From Mesorhizobium sp. M1C.F.Ca.ET.210.01.1.1 (GTDB taxonomy: Bacteria > Pseudomonadota > Alphaproteobacteria > Rhizobiales > Rhizobiaceae): DNA of 64,000 bases. Shown here in pieces: positions 24,891 through 32,750 of the stretch. Both the position numbers and the translations under genes were made by a program. The notes under the pieces were generated by a model that saw only the letters and a program-made list of their open reading frames with translations, made no database searches and had not been told where the DNA came from. Each line of letters opens with the position of its first letter. Position 1 is the stretch's first letter. The stretch lies in assembly GCF_004791585.1 (NCBI RefSeq), contig NZ_SRUU01000014.1, positions 62,001 to 126,000 on the forward strand, written 5' to 3'.

Positions 24891-25667
24891 TCAGAATTTC
24901 AGCTTCTGCATGGCCATCATCAGATCGGTCGAGATGCCGATCGTGGTCGGCTGCGCGAAGAGCACGCTGACCGACGTCACGGCGCTGGAGGTCGGGTTGT
25001 TGATCTCCCACAGGCTGGTGAAGCGGGTCAGGAACTTGTTCAGCTTGTCGGGGTCCTTGAAGTCGGCGATATCGAGCTTCTGCTCGAACATCTGCGCCTG
25101 TTTGTCTATGTCGGCGGCAGCGATGGAGTCGGGCAGACCGAGCGCGGTGCGGACCACGCTCGAAAGCGCCGTGTCGGCGAGCACGTCATACCAGTTGGTG
25201 ATTTCAGGCGCCTTGCGTTGGAAGTAGAGCGCCAACCGCACGCCCTGATTGGTCTCGCCGGCATTCTCCTCCAGCGTCTGGCGCATGTATTTGTCGACCG
25301 CGCCTTGCTGGGCGGAAGGATAGAGGGTGGCGGTCGGGCCATAGGCGGCGAAGTTGAACGCCTTGACGAATTGGGCGTAGCGCTTGTCGCTCAGCTTGTT
25401 GGCGAAGCTGTCCTCGTCGGAGACCCCTTCCTTCAACGCCTTGACCATGAAGGCCTTGGCATAGGCCATGTCTTCCAGGCCATAGGCTTTCATGGCGTAG
25501 GTGAACAGGCGGGTGTTGTTGACGAAATCGTCGATGGTTTTGACGTTGCCGATATTGGCCAGATAGTAGTCGGTCTCGCGTTTCACGACTGGCTGCGACT
25601 CGACCTGGTCGATCGCCTTGGGGATGTCCCTGGCGATGAGCTGGTAGCTCGTATAGGTATTCAACAT
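24891..25667 (-). CDS. DUF1217 flagellar-cluster protein
   Basis: The 258 aa product belongs, as far as I can recognise, to the DUF1217 family found at the head of flgF-fliI operons in rhizobia and other alphaproteobacteria; function unknown. It has no signal peptide or transmembrane helix; the sequence is helical and repetitive (FVNNTRLFTYAMKAYGLEDM, AYAKAFMVKALKEG; KLSDKRYAQFVKAFNFAAYG), looking like repeated helix hairpins, and ends MMAMQKLKF. ATG 25667 is chosen because GGAGG lies 5 nt upstream; the open frame runs to 25751. It may be exported or act as a chaperone or assembly factor. It heads the block that ends with fliP. Confidence 0.82.
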   Translation of the reverse strand: MLNTYTSYQLIARDIPKAIDQVESQPVVKRETDYYLANIGNVKTIDDFVNNTRLFTYAMKAYGLEDMAYAKAFMVKALKEGVSDEDSFANKLSDKRYAQFVKAFNFAAYGPTATLYPSAQQGAVDKYMRQTLEENAGETNQGVRLALYFQRKAPEITNWYDVLADTALSSVVRTALGLPDSIAAADIDKQAQMFEQKLDIADFKDPDKLNKFLTRFTSLWEINNPTSSAVTSVSVLFAQPTTIGISTDLMMAMQKLKF

Positions 25668-25812
25668 ATGCGCCTCCGGCCGAAGCTGTCCGAGGACGAT
25701 AGCGAAGCTTCCTTGTGCGAAGCTGAATCGGTTTCTTGAGCTGCGATTCAAGCCTCACACAAGGCACGAGGACTATCCCTGATCCACGACGTGACATGCG
25801 GAAGGACCTGTC
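25668..25812. promoter_or_regulatory. Divergent promoter region between DUF1217/flgF block and motA
   Basis: This 145-nt gap separates the two largest flagellar transcription units, which diverge from it. Both genes have strong Shine-Dalgarno sequences at its edges (GGAGG on the minus side, GGAAGGA before motA). I see no clear -35/-10 or sigma-54 match. It is the natural place for VisNR- or Rem-dependent control. Confidence 0.55.
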
Positions 25813-26688
25813 GTGGGTATTCTGATCGGACTTGTGGTGACGCTTGGCTGCGTCCTCGGCGGCTTCATGGCCATGGGCGGCCATCTGCATGTGCTGATGC
25901 AGCCGTGGGAGGCAGTGGTCATCTGCGGCGCGGCGCTCGGCACCTTCCTCGTTGCCAATCCGATGAAGACGGTCAAGGACACCGGCAAGGGCATTCTCGA
26001 AGCCTTCAAGCAGGCGGTGCCGAAGGAGCGCGACTATCTCGAAACGCTGGGCGTCCTGCACAGCCTGATGCGCGAGCTGCGCTCGAAGTCGCGCAGCGAG
26101 GTCGAGGCGCATATCGACAATCCGGAAGAGTCGGCGATCTTTCAGGCGTTTCCAACTGTCCTGAAGAACCACGATCTGACACATTTCATCTGCGATTATT
26201 GCCGCATCATCATCATCGGCAACGCGCGCTCGCACGAGATCGAGGCGCTGATGGACGAAGAGATCCAGACGATCCGCACCGACAAGCTGAAGGCCTATCA
26301 CGCGATGGTCGCGGTCGGCGACGGCCTGCCGGCGCTCGGCATCGTCGCGGCCGTGCTCGGCGTGGTGAAGGCGATGGGCGCCCTCGACCAGTCGCCGGAG
26401 ATCCTGGGCGGGTTGATCGGCGCGGCGCTGGTCGGTACCTTCCTCGGCATCTTTCTCTCCTATGCCGTAGTCGGTCCGGTCGCCACCAAGATCAAGACGG
26501 TGCGCGAGAAGAAGAACCGCCTCTACATCATCGTCAAGCAGACGTTGCTCGCCTACATGAACGGCGCCTTGCCGCAAGTCGCGATCGAGTTCGGCCGCAA
26601 GACCATCTCCTCCTATGAGCGGCCGACGATCGACGCCGTCGAGCAGAGCACAATGAACACGGGCGGCGCCGAGAAGAAGGCGGCCTGA
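25813..26688 (+). CDS. motA: Flagellar stator protein MotA
   Basis: MotA, with MotB, forms the proton-driven stator. The 291 aa protein has four predicted membrane helices: two N-terminal ([33 protein letters not shown]) and two C-terminal ([40 protein letters not shown]), with a cytoplasmic loop containing the charged FliG-contact region. The start is GTG with GGAAGGA 6 nt upstream. It is the first gene of the plus-strand motA-fliM-fliN-fliG-flhB unit, whereas motB is over 14 kb away on the other strand, a split typical of rhizobia. Confidence 0.95.
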   Translation: MGILIGLVVTLGCVLGGFMAMGGHLHVLMQPWEAVVICGAALGTFLVANPMKTVKDTGKGILEAFKQAVPKERDYLETLGVLHSLMRELRSKSRSEVEAHIDNPEESAIFQAFPTVLKNHDLTHFICDYCRIIIIGNARSHEIEALMDEEIQTIRTDKLKAYHAMVAVGDGLPALGIVAAVLGVVKAMGALDQSPEILGGLIGAALVGTFLGIFLSYAVVGPVATKIKTVREKKNRLYIIVKQTLLAYMNGALPQVAIEFGRKTISSYERPTIDAVEQSTMNTGGAEKKAA

Positions 26689-26722
26689 CCATGCAGAATT
26701 TCAGCCGGGGCCGCTTGCCGTC

Positions 26723-27658
26723 ATGACCAGTCCGGGCAGTCCTTCGCAAACCCGGGCTTTGATCATCGAGCGTCTCGTCGGCGACAGCGGCGAGGCCGCG
26801 CAGGTGATCGGCGTCGGCCGCGGCATGGCCGAGCGCTCGCTGCCGCTGTTGCAGAAAGCCCTTGCCGGGGAGCTTGGCGCGCCGGTTACGGTCGACCTCC
26901 AAGCCGTGGAAGTGAGCCGTGTGCCCGATGCGCGTATGCGCGCCGGCGAGACCTTCGCCTTGACGATCATTTCGTCGCCGACCTCCGCGGATGCCATGAC
27001 GCTGGTCATGGACGCGCCGGCGATCGCGGTCATGGTCTCGGCGCTGTTCGGCGGCGACCCGGACCAGCCGGTGGCGCCGATCGAACGCGAGCTGTCGCAG
27101 ATCGAGATCGATGTCGCGACCACTGTCTTCCAGGAGGTCGCGGTGGCGCTCAACGGGTCGGGCAGGCGTTCGCTCGAGCTGCGCCTTCCGATCACCAAGA
27201 CGATGTCCGGCAACGAGGCAAGACGGCGCGTGTTGCGCGACGGCGCGGCGATTCGCATCGTCTACGGCATCTCGACGCCGACCGACACCGGCACGGTGAC
27301 GGTGATGATCCCGCAGCGCATCCTTTTGGCGACGCGTGGCGCCACCGCAAATACGGGCGAAGACGGGATGACGGAGGTCGACTGGCGCGCGCGCTTCTCG
27401 GAAGAAGTGATGCGCTCGGCCGTGCGGCTCGAGGCCACCATGCCGCTCGCCAGGCTGACGCTTGGCGACCTTGCCGCCTTCCAGCCCGGCCAGGTGATCG
27501 AGTTCGAGGAGAACGCGCAGATCCAGGCCAAGCTCAACGCGCGCGACAAGACGCTGTTTGTCTGCGAGTTCGGCAAGCTCGGACAGAATTACACGGTCCG
27601 CATCCGGCATCCCCACGATGGCGGGCAGGATTTCATCGACGGATTGATGCCAGGCTGA
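26723..27658 (+). CDS. fliM: Flagellar motor switch protein FliM
   Basis: FliM is the middle ring protein of the C-ring. The 311 aa product contains the FliM central domain (SALFGGDPDQPVAPIERELS, QIEIDVATTVFQEVAVAL) and a C-terminal SpoA domain (MPLARLTLGDLAAFQPGQVI, TLFVCEFGKLGQNYTVRI). The N-terminus MTSPGSPSQTRALIIERLVG does not show the LSQxEIDxLL CheY-phosphate-binding motif of enterobacterial FliM. An 11-codon reading frame (26691-26726) ends in an ATGA overlap with the start. It lies between motA and fliN. Confidence 0.92.
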   Translation: MTSPGSPSQTRALIIERLVGDSGEAAQVIGVGRGMAERSLPLLQKALAGELGAPVTVDLQAVEVSRVPDARMRAGETFALTIISSPTSADAMTLVMDAPAIAVMVSALFGGDPDQPVAPIERELSQIEIDVATTVFQEVAVALNGSGRRSLELRLPITKTMSGNEARRRVLRDGAAIRIVYGISTPTDTGTVTVMIPQRILLATRGATANTGEDGMTEVDWRARFSEEVMRSAVRLEATMPLARLTLGDLAAFQPGQVIEFEENAQIQAKLNARDKTLFVCEFGKLGQNYTVRIRHPHDGGQDFIDGLMPG

Positions 27659-27688
27659 GGCCCGGCTTGGGATTATTGGAGACGAGGC

Positions 27689-28075
27689 ATGGCAAAGACC
27701 AAGGTGGAAGCTGAACCCGAAGCCGACCAGCCGGACGAGCAGCTCGACCGCGCCATCGAGGAATTGCGCGGCGTGCTCCGGGAAGAGGAGAAGCGTCCGG
27801 ACGCCGCCCTCCAGGCGGGCACCAATTCCTCGATCATCATGACCATCCCGGTCGACGTGCAAATCATCCTCGGCAGCACCGAAATGCCGGTGTCGGAGCT
27901 GATGGCGTTGCAGAAAGGCTCGACCGTGGCGCTCAACCGCCGCATCGGCGAGCCGGTCGACGTGGTGGTCAACGGCCGCAGAATCGCGCGCGGCGAGATC
28001 ACCGTTCTGGAACACGATCCGTCGCGCTTCGGCATCAGGCTTACCGAGATCATCGCAGCGACGAAGAGTGCCTGA
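27689..28075 (+). CDS. fliN: Flagellar motor switch protein FliN
   Basis: FliN is the lower C-ring protein. The 128 aa product has an acidic N-terminal half and a C-terminal SpoA domain (IPVDVQIILGSTEMPVSELM, ALQKGSTVALNRRIGEPVDV, VVNGRRIARGEITVLE), closely matching the family. It is 30 nt after fliM and 44 nt before fliG. A GGAGACGAGGC stretch precedes the ATG. Confidence 0.95.
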   Translation: MAKTKVEAEPEADQPDEQLDRAIEELRGVLREEEKRPDAALQAGTNSSIIMTIPVDVQIILGSTEMPVSELMALQKGSTVALNRRIGEPVDVVVNGRRIARGEITVLEHDPSRFGIRLTEIIAATKSA

Positions 28076-28119
28076 GGATGGCCGGCGGGAGCATTCACCG
28101 GCAGCGGAGCGAGGCATAG

Positions 28120-29136
28120 ATGACATCATTGACGCTGACGCGCCCGCAAAAGGCCGCCGCCATACTGGTGGCGATGGGCAAGCCCTCGGCCAGCCGGCTG
28201 CTCAAATTCTTCAAGCAGGAAGAGCTGAAGGCGCTGATCGAGGGCGCTCGTCTGCTGCGGACCATTCCACAGGGTGACCTCGAACGCATCGTCGCGGAAT
28301 TCGAGGCCGAGTTCACCGAAGGCGCCGGCCTGCTCGATTCGGCCGACCGGATGGACACGATCCTCAACGAATCGCTGTCGCCCGAGGAAATGAGCGCCAT
28401 CATGGGCGATAGGAAGTTCGAGGCGGCGCCGGAGGGACCGCCGCCGATCTGGCCGGATCTCGAAAAGCTCGAGCCGACGCGTCTCGGCACCTTCCTGGCG
28501 GGTGAACACCCGCAGACATCAGCCATGGTGCTGTCGAAACTTGCGCCGCAGACCGCCGCCAATGTGCTGCTGACCATGGAAAAGCCGATACGCAGCCAGA
28601 TCATCAGGCGCATGGTGACGATGGCCAACATTCCCGACACGGCAACCAGGATCGTCGAGAACCAGTTGCGCGCCAGCGTGCTTTCGCAAAAAACGACCAG
28701 GGATACGTCGGCCGGCCAGGAGCGCGTCGCCGGCGTGCTCAACGAAATGGCCAAGCCCGAGCTCGACGAGCTCATGCAGGACCTGGAGGAAGCCGGCACG
28801 CCCGACCTCGCCGGCGTCAGGTCGCGGCTGTTTGCCTTCGACGACTTGCCGCTGCTCGCCCAGAAGGCGCGGGTGCTTCTGTTCGACGGGCTGTCGACCG
28901 AGCTCGTCACGCTGGCGCTGCGCGGCGCACCGGCGGAGCTTACCGAGGCCGCCCTGTCGGCGATCGGCGCACGCTCGCGCCGCATGATCGAATCCGAGCT
29001 CGGACAGGGATCGGAAGGCATCGCGCTGGCCGACATCATGGCGGCGCGCAAGACGATCGCCGTGGCGACCATCCGGCTGTCGCGTCAAGGAGCGTTCGAG
29101 CTTCCCGCGATGCAGGCCCCCGCCGAAGCGGCCTGA
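28120..29136 (+). CDS. fliG: Flagellar motor switch protein FliG
   Basis: FliG is the C-ring protein that contacts MotA and generates torque. The 338 aa protein has the N-terminal FliF-binding region (TRPQKAAAILVAMGKPSASR), the middle domain with EHPQTSAMVLSKLAPQTAAN, VLLTMEKPIRSQIIRRM, and the C-terminal torque domain (FDDLPLLAQKARVLLFDGLS, TELVTLALRGAPAELTEAAL, SAIGARSRRMIESELGQG) with the charged residues that face MotA. Length agrees with the family. It lies between fliN and flhB. Confidence 0.95.
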   Translation: MTSLTLTRPQKAAAILVAMGKPSASRLLKFFKQEELKALIEGARLLRTIPQGDLERIVAEFEAEFTEGAGLLDSADRMDTILNESLSPEEMSAIMGDRKFEAAPEGPPPIWPDLEKLEPTRLGTFLAGEHPQTSAMVLSKLAPQTAANVLLTMEKPIRSQIIRRMVTMANIPDTATRIVENQLRASVLSQKTTRDTSAGQERVAGVLNEMAKPELDELMQDLEEAGTPDLAGVRSRLFAFDDLPLLAQKARVLLFDGLSTELVTLALRGAPAELTEAALSAIGARSRRMIESELGQGSEGIALADIMAARKTIAVATIRLSRQGAFELPAMQAPAEAA

Positions 29137-29161
29137 CAAATAGCGGTCAGGTTGAGTCACC

Positions 29162-30244
29162 ATGGCTGAGGCGGTCGACAAGGATTCCAAAACCGAGGAA
29201 GCCACAGAAAAGAAGATTCGCGACACGATCGAGCAGGGCAAGCTGCCTCACTCGCGCGAGACGGCGATCTTTGCTTCCTTCCTCGCCATACTGGTGTTCA
29301 CCGTCTTCTACGCCAAGGGCGCCATCGTCAATCTCGGCATGTTCCTGGCGATGTTCCTGGAAAAGCCGGAAGCGTGGCCGATGGACACCGAGACCGACGT
29401 CATCGAGCTCTACAAGACAGTCCTGTTCGAAATCGGCCACGCCGTCGTCAGCCTGCTGGTGCTGCTGGTGGTTGCCGGCGTCGGTGCCTCGGTATTCCAG
29501 AACCTGCCGCAATTCGTCGGCGATCGGATCAGGCCGCAACTGTCACGCATTTCGATCGCCAAGGGCTGGAACCGCCTGTTCGGCCTGCAGGGCTTCGTCG
29601 AATTCGGCAAGTCGCTGGCCAAGCTTGCCTTTGCCATCGCCGTGCTGGCCTTCACGCTTTCGGAGGATCATCGCAGGCTGCTCGCCGGCATGATCACCAA
29701 CCCCGTCGCCTTCGGCCTGGAGATCCGGGGCATCGCCGTCGACATATTGACGGCGATCGTCTTCGTCATGGGGCTGATCGCGGTCGCCGACATCGTCTGG
29801 TCGCGCTTCCACTGGCGGCGCGATCTGCGCATGACCAAGCAGGAGGTGAAGGACGAGCTGAAGCAGTCCGAAGGCGATCCGATCGTGAAATCGCGCCTGC
29901 GCTCGCTGGCGCGCGACCGGGCGCGGCGACGCATGATGACAGCGGTGCCGCGCGCGACGCTCATCATCGCCAACCCGACCCACTACTCCATCGCGCTGAA
30001 ATATGTCCGCGAAGAGGACTCCGCTCCGGTCGTGCTCGCCAAGGGCCAGGATCTGGTGGCGCTGAAAATTCGCGAGATCGCCAGGGAGCACAACATCCCG
30101 ATCTTCGAGGACGTGGCGCTTGCCCGCTCCATGTACAAGCAAGTTTCGGTTGATAGCGTGATCCCGTCGCAATTCTATCAGGCCGTCGCCGAGCTGGTGC
30201 GGATCGTCTACTCGAAGAAGGCCGAGCGCAGAGCAACCTCATGA
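29162..30244 (+). CDS. flhB: Flagellar export switch protein FlhB
   Basis: FlhB is the export-gate subunit that switches substrate class after FliK signals hook completion. The 360 aa protein has a charged N-terminus (DKDSKTEEATEKKIRDTIEQ), four membrane helices, and a cytoplasmic domain with the autocleavage motif NPTH at residues 271-274 (IIANPTHYSIALKY). The preceding TKQEVKDELKQSEGDPIVKS linker is typical. It lies 25 nt after fliG and 20 nt before a small unknown gene. Confidence 0.97.
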   Translation: MAEAVDKDSKTEEATEKKIRDTIEQGKLPHSRETAIFASFLAILVFTVFYAKGAIVNLGMFLAMFLEKPEAWPMDTETDVIELYKTVLFEIGHAVVSLLVLLVVAGVGASVFQNLPQFVGDRIRPQLSRISIAKGWNRLFGLQGFVEFGKSLAKLAFAIAVLAFTLSEDHRRLLAGMITNPVAFGLEIRGIAVDILTAIVFVMGLIAVADIVWSRFHWRRDLRMTKQEVKDELKQSEGDPIVKSRLRSLARDRARRRMMTAVPRATLIIANPTHYSIALKYVREEDSAPVVLAKGQDLVALKIREIAREHNIPIFEDVALARSMYKQVSVDSVIPSQFYQAVAELVRIVYSKKAERRATS

Positions 30245-30264
30245 ACGGACGCTGCTTGTAATCC

Positions 30265-30702
30265 ATGAACCGGCAACCACACGCCAATTCACGCGAGCAG
30301 ATCGTCGCCGGCGCCATCCAGGACGTGGTGGGCGAGCTGCGCCTGATCGAGGTCGCAGACTACATCGCCTTCATCCGGCTTGAGCATTTCGCCTGCCTGT
30401 CGGACCTGGTGGACTCGGCCGCCGAACTCTATTTCCAGCCGGGCACGCTCAGGCTTGGCCATGGCGGCGAAGCGCATGTCGACTGGACGGGCCATCCGCG
30501 CATCGTGCTGGATCTCGAGCTTCGCCCGCGCGGCGTCACCGTCTATTTCCAGCTGACGCTGACCGGGCAGGGGTCGTCCGTGGTCGTCAACTACGTGTCT
30601 TTCGAGAAGCCGGGCGAGAGCCCGGAGCACAACACGGCTCTGCTCGAGGATGCCATCGATCAGGCGCGCATCCGTAAAACGGAACCGCTCGCCTATCCCT
30701 GA
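30265..30702 (+). CDS. Unknown small protein after flhB
   Basis: The 145 aa product has no signal peptide, membrane helix or motif that I recognise. A helical N-terminal half (REQIVAGAIQDVVGELRLIE) leads to a beta-rich middle (HPRIVLDLELRPRGVTVYFQ, LTLTGQGSSVVVNYVSF) and a charged tail. It is 20 nt after flhB and probably in the motA-flhB transcript; I recall similar proteins in this position in other rhizobial flagellar clusters. It is convergent with visR, with a composite palindromic repeat between them. The function is unknown. Confidence 0.75.
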   Translation: MNRQPHANSREQIVAGAIQDVVGELRLIEVADYIAFIRLEHFACLSDLVDSAAELYFQPGTLRLGHGGEAHVDWTGHPRIVLDLELRPRGVTVYFQLTLTGQGSSVVVNYVSFEKPGESPEHNTALLEDAIDQARIRKTEPLAYP

Positions 30703-30738
30703 CGACAATTTCGGCAGCAGACGCTTGGCCCGAGCGAC

Positions 30739-30838
30739 TAGAGCCTATTCCATCCCGATTCATCGGGATGGGGCTCTATCTATTTGTTTGAGCATGATCT
30801 TTCCCGAAAACCGGAACCACTTTTCGGGATCACGCTCT
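30739..30838. repeat. Composite palindromic intergenic repeat between convergent genes
   Basis: Two inverted repeats lie in tandem. The first has an outer stem TAGAGCC/GGCTCTA (30739-30745, 30772-30778) and a perfect inner stem CATCCCGAT/ATCGGGATG with a 2-nt loop. The second pairs GAGCATGATC with GATCACGCTC (one mismatch) and TCCCGAAAA with TTTTCGGGA (30790-30837). I recognise the second half as a common Rhizobiales intergenic palindrome. It overlaps the visR stop and could end transcription from both sides. Confidence 0.75.
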
Positions 30839-31607
30839 ATTCGATCAGGCCAAGACGCAGCGCCTTGGCGACCGCCTGGTTGCGATTGACCGCGTTGAGC
30901 TTCTGCGTCGACTGGGTCAGGTACTGGTTGGCGGTGTGCACCGACAGTTTCAGGAGCTTTGCGATCTCTTCGCTGGTGTTGCCGTTGGCGGTGAGCTTCA
31001 GGCATTCGAGCTCGCGTTTGGAGATCGCGCGCGTCCTGCCGGTTTCGCCTGGACGGACTCGGGCGACTGCCGCGAACAGCGCAAAGCAGCGCGCGTGGAT
31101 TTCGCAAAGCGTGTCGTCCGATAGCGTGATGTCCGACCCCAGGAAGACCACCAGGCCGCACTGGCCGCGCTCCGCGTGCACCGGAAAGGCGATGCCGTCG
31201 GTGCCGGGCGCCAGCGGCGCGGTCGGCTCGGACCATGCCAGCTTCTCAAACGTCCCCCGCGAGCCGGCGATGCCGTCATCGGCCCACCAGCGCGGTGCCG
31301 TCGAGATGCGGCTGTGGCGCACCATCTCCTCGCCGCTGGCGCCCGAGATGAATTTGGTCGTGACGGCGGTCGATGGGTAATCGGAATCGAAGCAGGCGAC
31401 CAGGCGCGCGCGCTCCAGCGAAGGGCTGACGAAGAACAGCCCGAAACCGGAAGCATTGATGTCGACGGCAATCCAGCGGCATCGGCGCACGGCGTCCGGG
31501 ATGGTCACCGCATGATGCGTCTCCGATCCGAGCGAGAAGGCGCCGAACGGATTGCGCTGATCGTCGAAAAGGGCGGCCGCCGCCTCTCTGACCTGTGCGT
31601 GCTTCAA
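30837..31607 (-). CDS. visR: LuxR-family motility regulator VisR
   Basis: VisR works with VisN as a heterodimer at the top of the flagellar cascade in Sinorhizobium and Agrobacterium, activating rem. The 256 aa protein has an N-terminal autoinducer-binding-like fold (about 1-180) and a C-terminal LuxR HTH (ISKRELECLKLTANGNTSEE, IAKLLKLSVHTANQYLTQST). No acyl-homoserine lactone response is known for the pair. Its ATG overlaps the visN stop (ATGA). Assignment as VisR rather than VisN follows gene order. Confidence 0.87.
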   Translation of the reverse strand: MKHAQVREAAAALFDDQRNPFGAFSLGSETHHAVTIPDAVRRCRWIAVDINASGFGLFFVSPSLERARLVACFDSDYPSTAVTTKFISGASGEEMVRHSRISTAPRWWADDGIAGSRGTFEKLAWSEPTAPLAPGTDGIAFPVHAERGQCGLVVFLGSDITLSDDTLCEIHARCFALFAAVARVRPGETGRTRAISKRELECLKLTANGNTSEEIAKLLKLSVHTANQYLTQSTQKLNAVNRNQAVAKALRLGLIE

Positions 31608-32314
31608 ATGATGCCGCTCCTGATCGCGGTCGCAATCGCCATCGCGCGGTTGCTGGCCGCGAATTTCTGGATGGCATGCGTGATGTAGCTGTTGACGGTG
31701 TTCGACGAGACGCCAAGGATGAGGGCCACCTCGTCGGTGGTCTTGCCTTCAGACACCCAGAACAGGCACTCGCGCTCGCGGTCCGACAGCGGATCCTGCA
31801 TGGATGCCGCGGCGATCAATTGCGGGATGCTGGATAGCGCGTAGCAACATTTCAGCTGCGCCCTCATCAGGGCCGTGAGGTCGATCTTGTCGGGCTCGGC
31901 GGCGGAAAACAGCACGAACAGGCGCTGGCGGCCGACATTGAGCCTGAGCGAATAGATCTCGGCATGGCCGAGCACGTCGAGCAGCCGGGCTTCCTCGCCG
32001 GTCAGCAGCGCGCCGGCATCGGGCGCATGAGCCGCGACCAATGGCTTAGGGCGCACGCCGGGAGCCGCCGTCAGCGGCCCGAGCGCAAGGTTGGCGATCA
32101 GCCTTTTGCCGATCAGCTCGATGGCATCGAAAATCCAGTTCGACGACACGATGCGCGCGTCGTTGCGGTCCTGGTCGTGCACGATGGCCACAAGCATGTA
32201 GCTGTCGGCGCCGATATCGGCGGCAAGCTGCATGAAGAAGCTGGTGAGATCGCCGCGGGACGCCAGGCGCGTGCCTGAAGCGTCGGATTGAAGAAGCGCG
32301 GCGGGACTGCTCAT
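31604..32314 (-). CDS. visN: LuxR-family motility regulator VisN
   Basis: VisN is the partner of VisR. From ATG 32314 the protein is 236 aa; the frame is open to 32452 (282 aa) with other possible starts at 32359 and GTG codons, and none has a clear Shine-Dalgarno sequence, so the start is uncertain. The N-terminal ligand-like domain (DLTSFFMQLAADIGADSYML) is followed by a LuxR HTH at the C-terminus (LSDRERECLFWVSEGKTTDE, VALILGVSSNTVNSYITHAI). It is first in the visN-visR pair, coupled by ATGA. The long upstream gap should hold its promoter. Confidence 0.85.
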   Translation of the reverse strand: MSSPAALLQSDASGTRLASRGDLTSFFMQLAADIGADSYMLVAIVHDQDRNDARIVSSNWIFDAIELIGKRLIANLALGPLTAAPGVRPKPLVAAHAPDAGALLTGEEARLLDVLGHAEIYSLRLNVGRQRLFVLFSAAEPDKIDLTALMRAQLKCCYALSSIPQLIAAASMQDPLSDRERECLFWVSEGKTTDEVALILGVSSNTVNSYITHAIQKFAASNRAMAIATAIRSGII

Positions 32315-32750
32315 TTTGATGTTCTGGCCGGAATCGATCCCTGTGCCCGGTGCCGGCATTTGCCAGCGTCCGGACCCGAAACGCGTCACGTTCACGAAGA
32401 CACACTCAAGGGCGCGCACAGCGCCCAACCAAGCCGAATCCTTGCAGGGCACGCGAAGCCGTCCGCGTCTGGTGCCGGCCGGATGCCGGAACTTGAGACT
32501 TTGGGTGGTCGCCGCGCCCCCCGTGGACCGGCTGATTCGGGTCTAATCTACCCGCAGATGAATCCGACATCAAACGCGATTTGACAAAATCGAATCTGGT
32601 GGACTCGCATCGCGACTCAGACGCCGCAACTCGCGTTACGGGGCGGCAAATTCAGGGGTGGATCGAGCCGATAGTTTTCCGGCGGGGTCGCTGGAAAATA
32701 CGCCCCCGCTGCCGCATCCGAGGGCGTTGTCGTTTCGACCGGGCGTCCGC
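32315..32750. other. Non-coding region between visN and the amidohydrolase gene
   Basis: This gap holds the visN leader and promoter on the minus strand and the 3' flank of the acetylpolyamine amidohydrolase gene. The part up to 32452 could instead be visN coding sequence if a more upstream start is used. A weak CGCCC/GGGCG pairing with a long loop at 32701-32726 is the only terminator-like element I see. I find no convincing ORF or repeat here. Confidence 0.5.
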
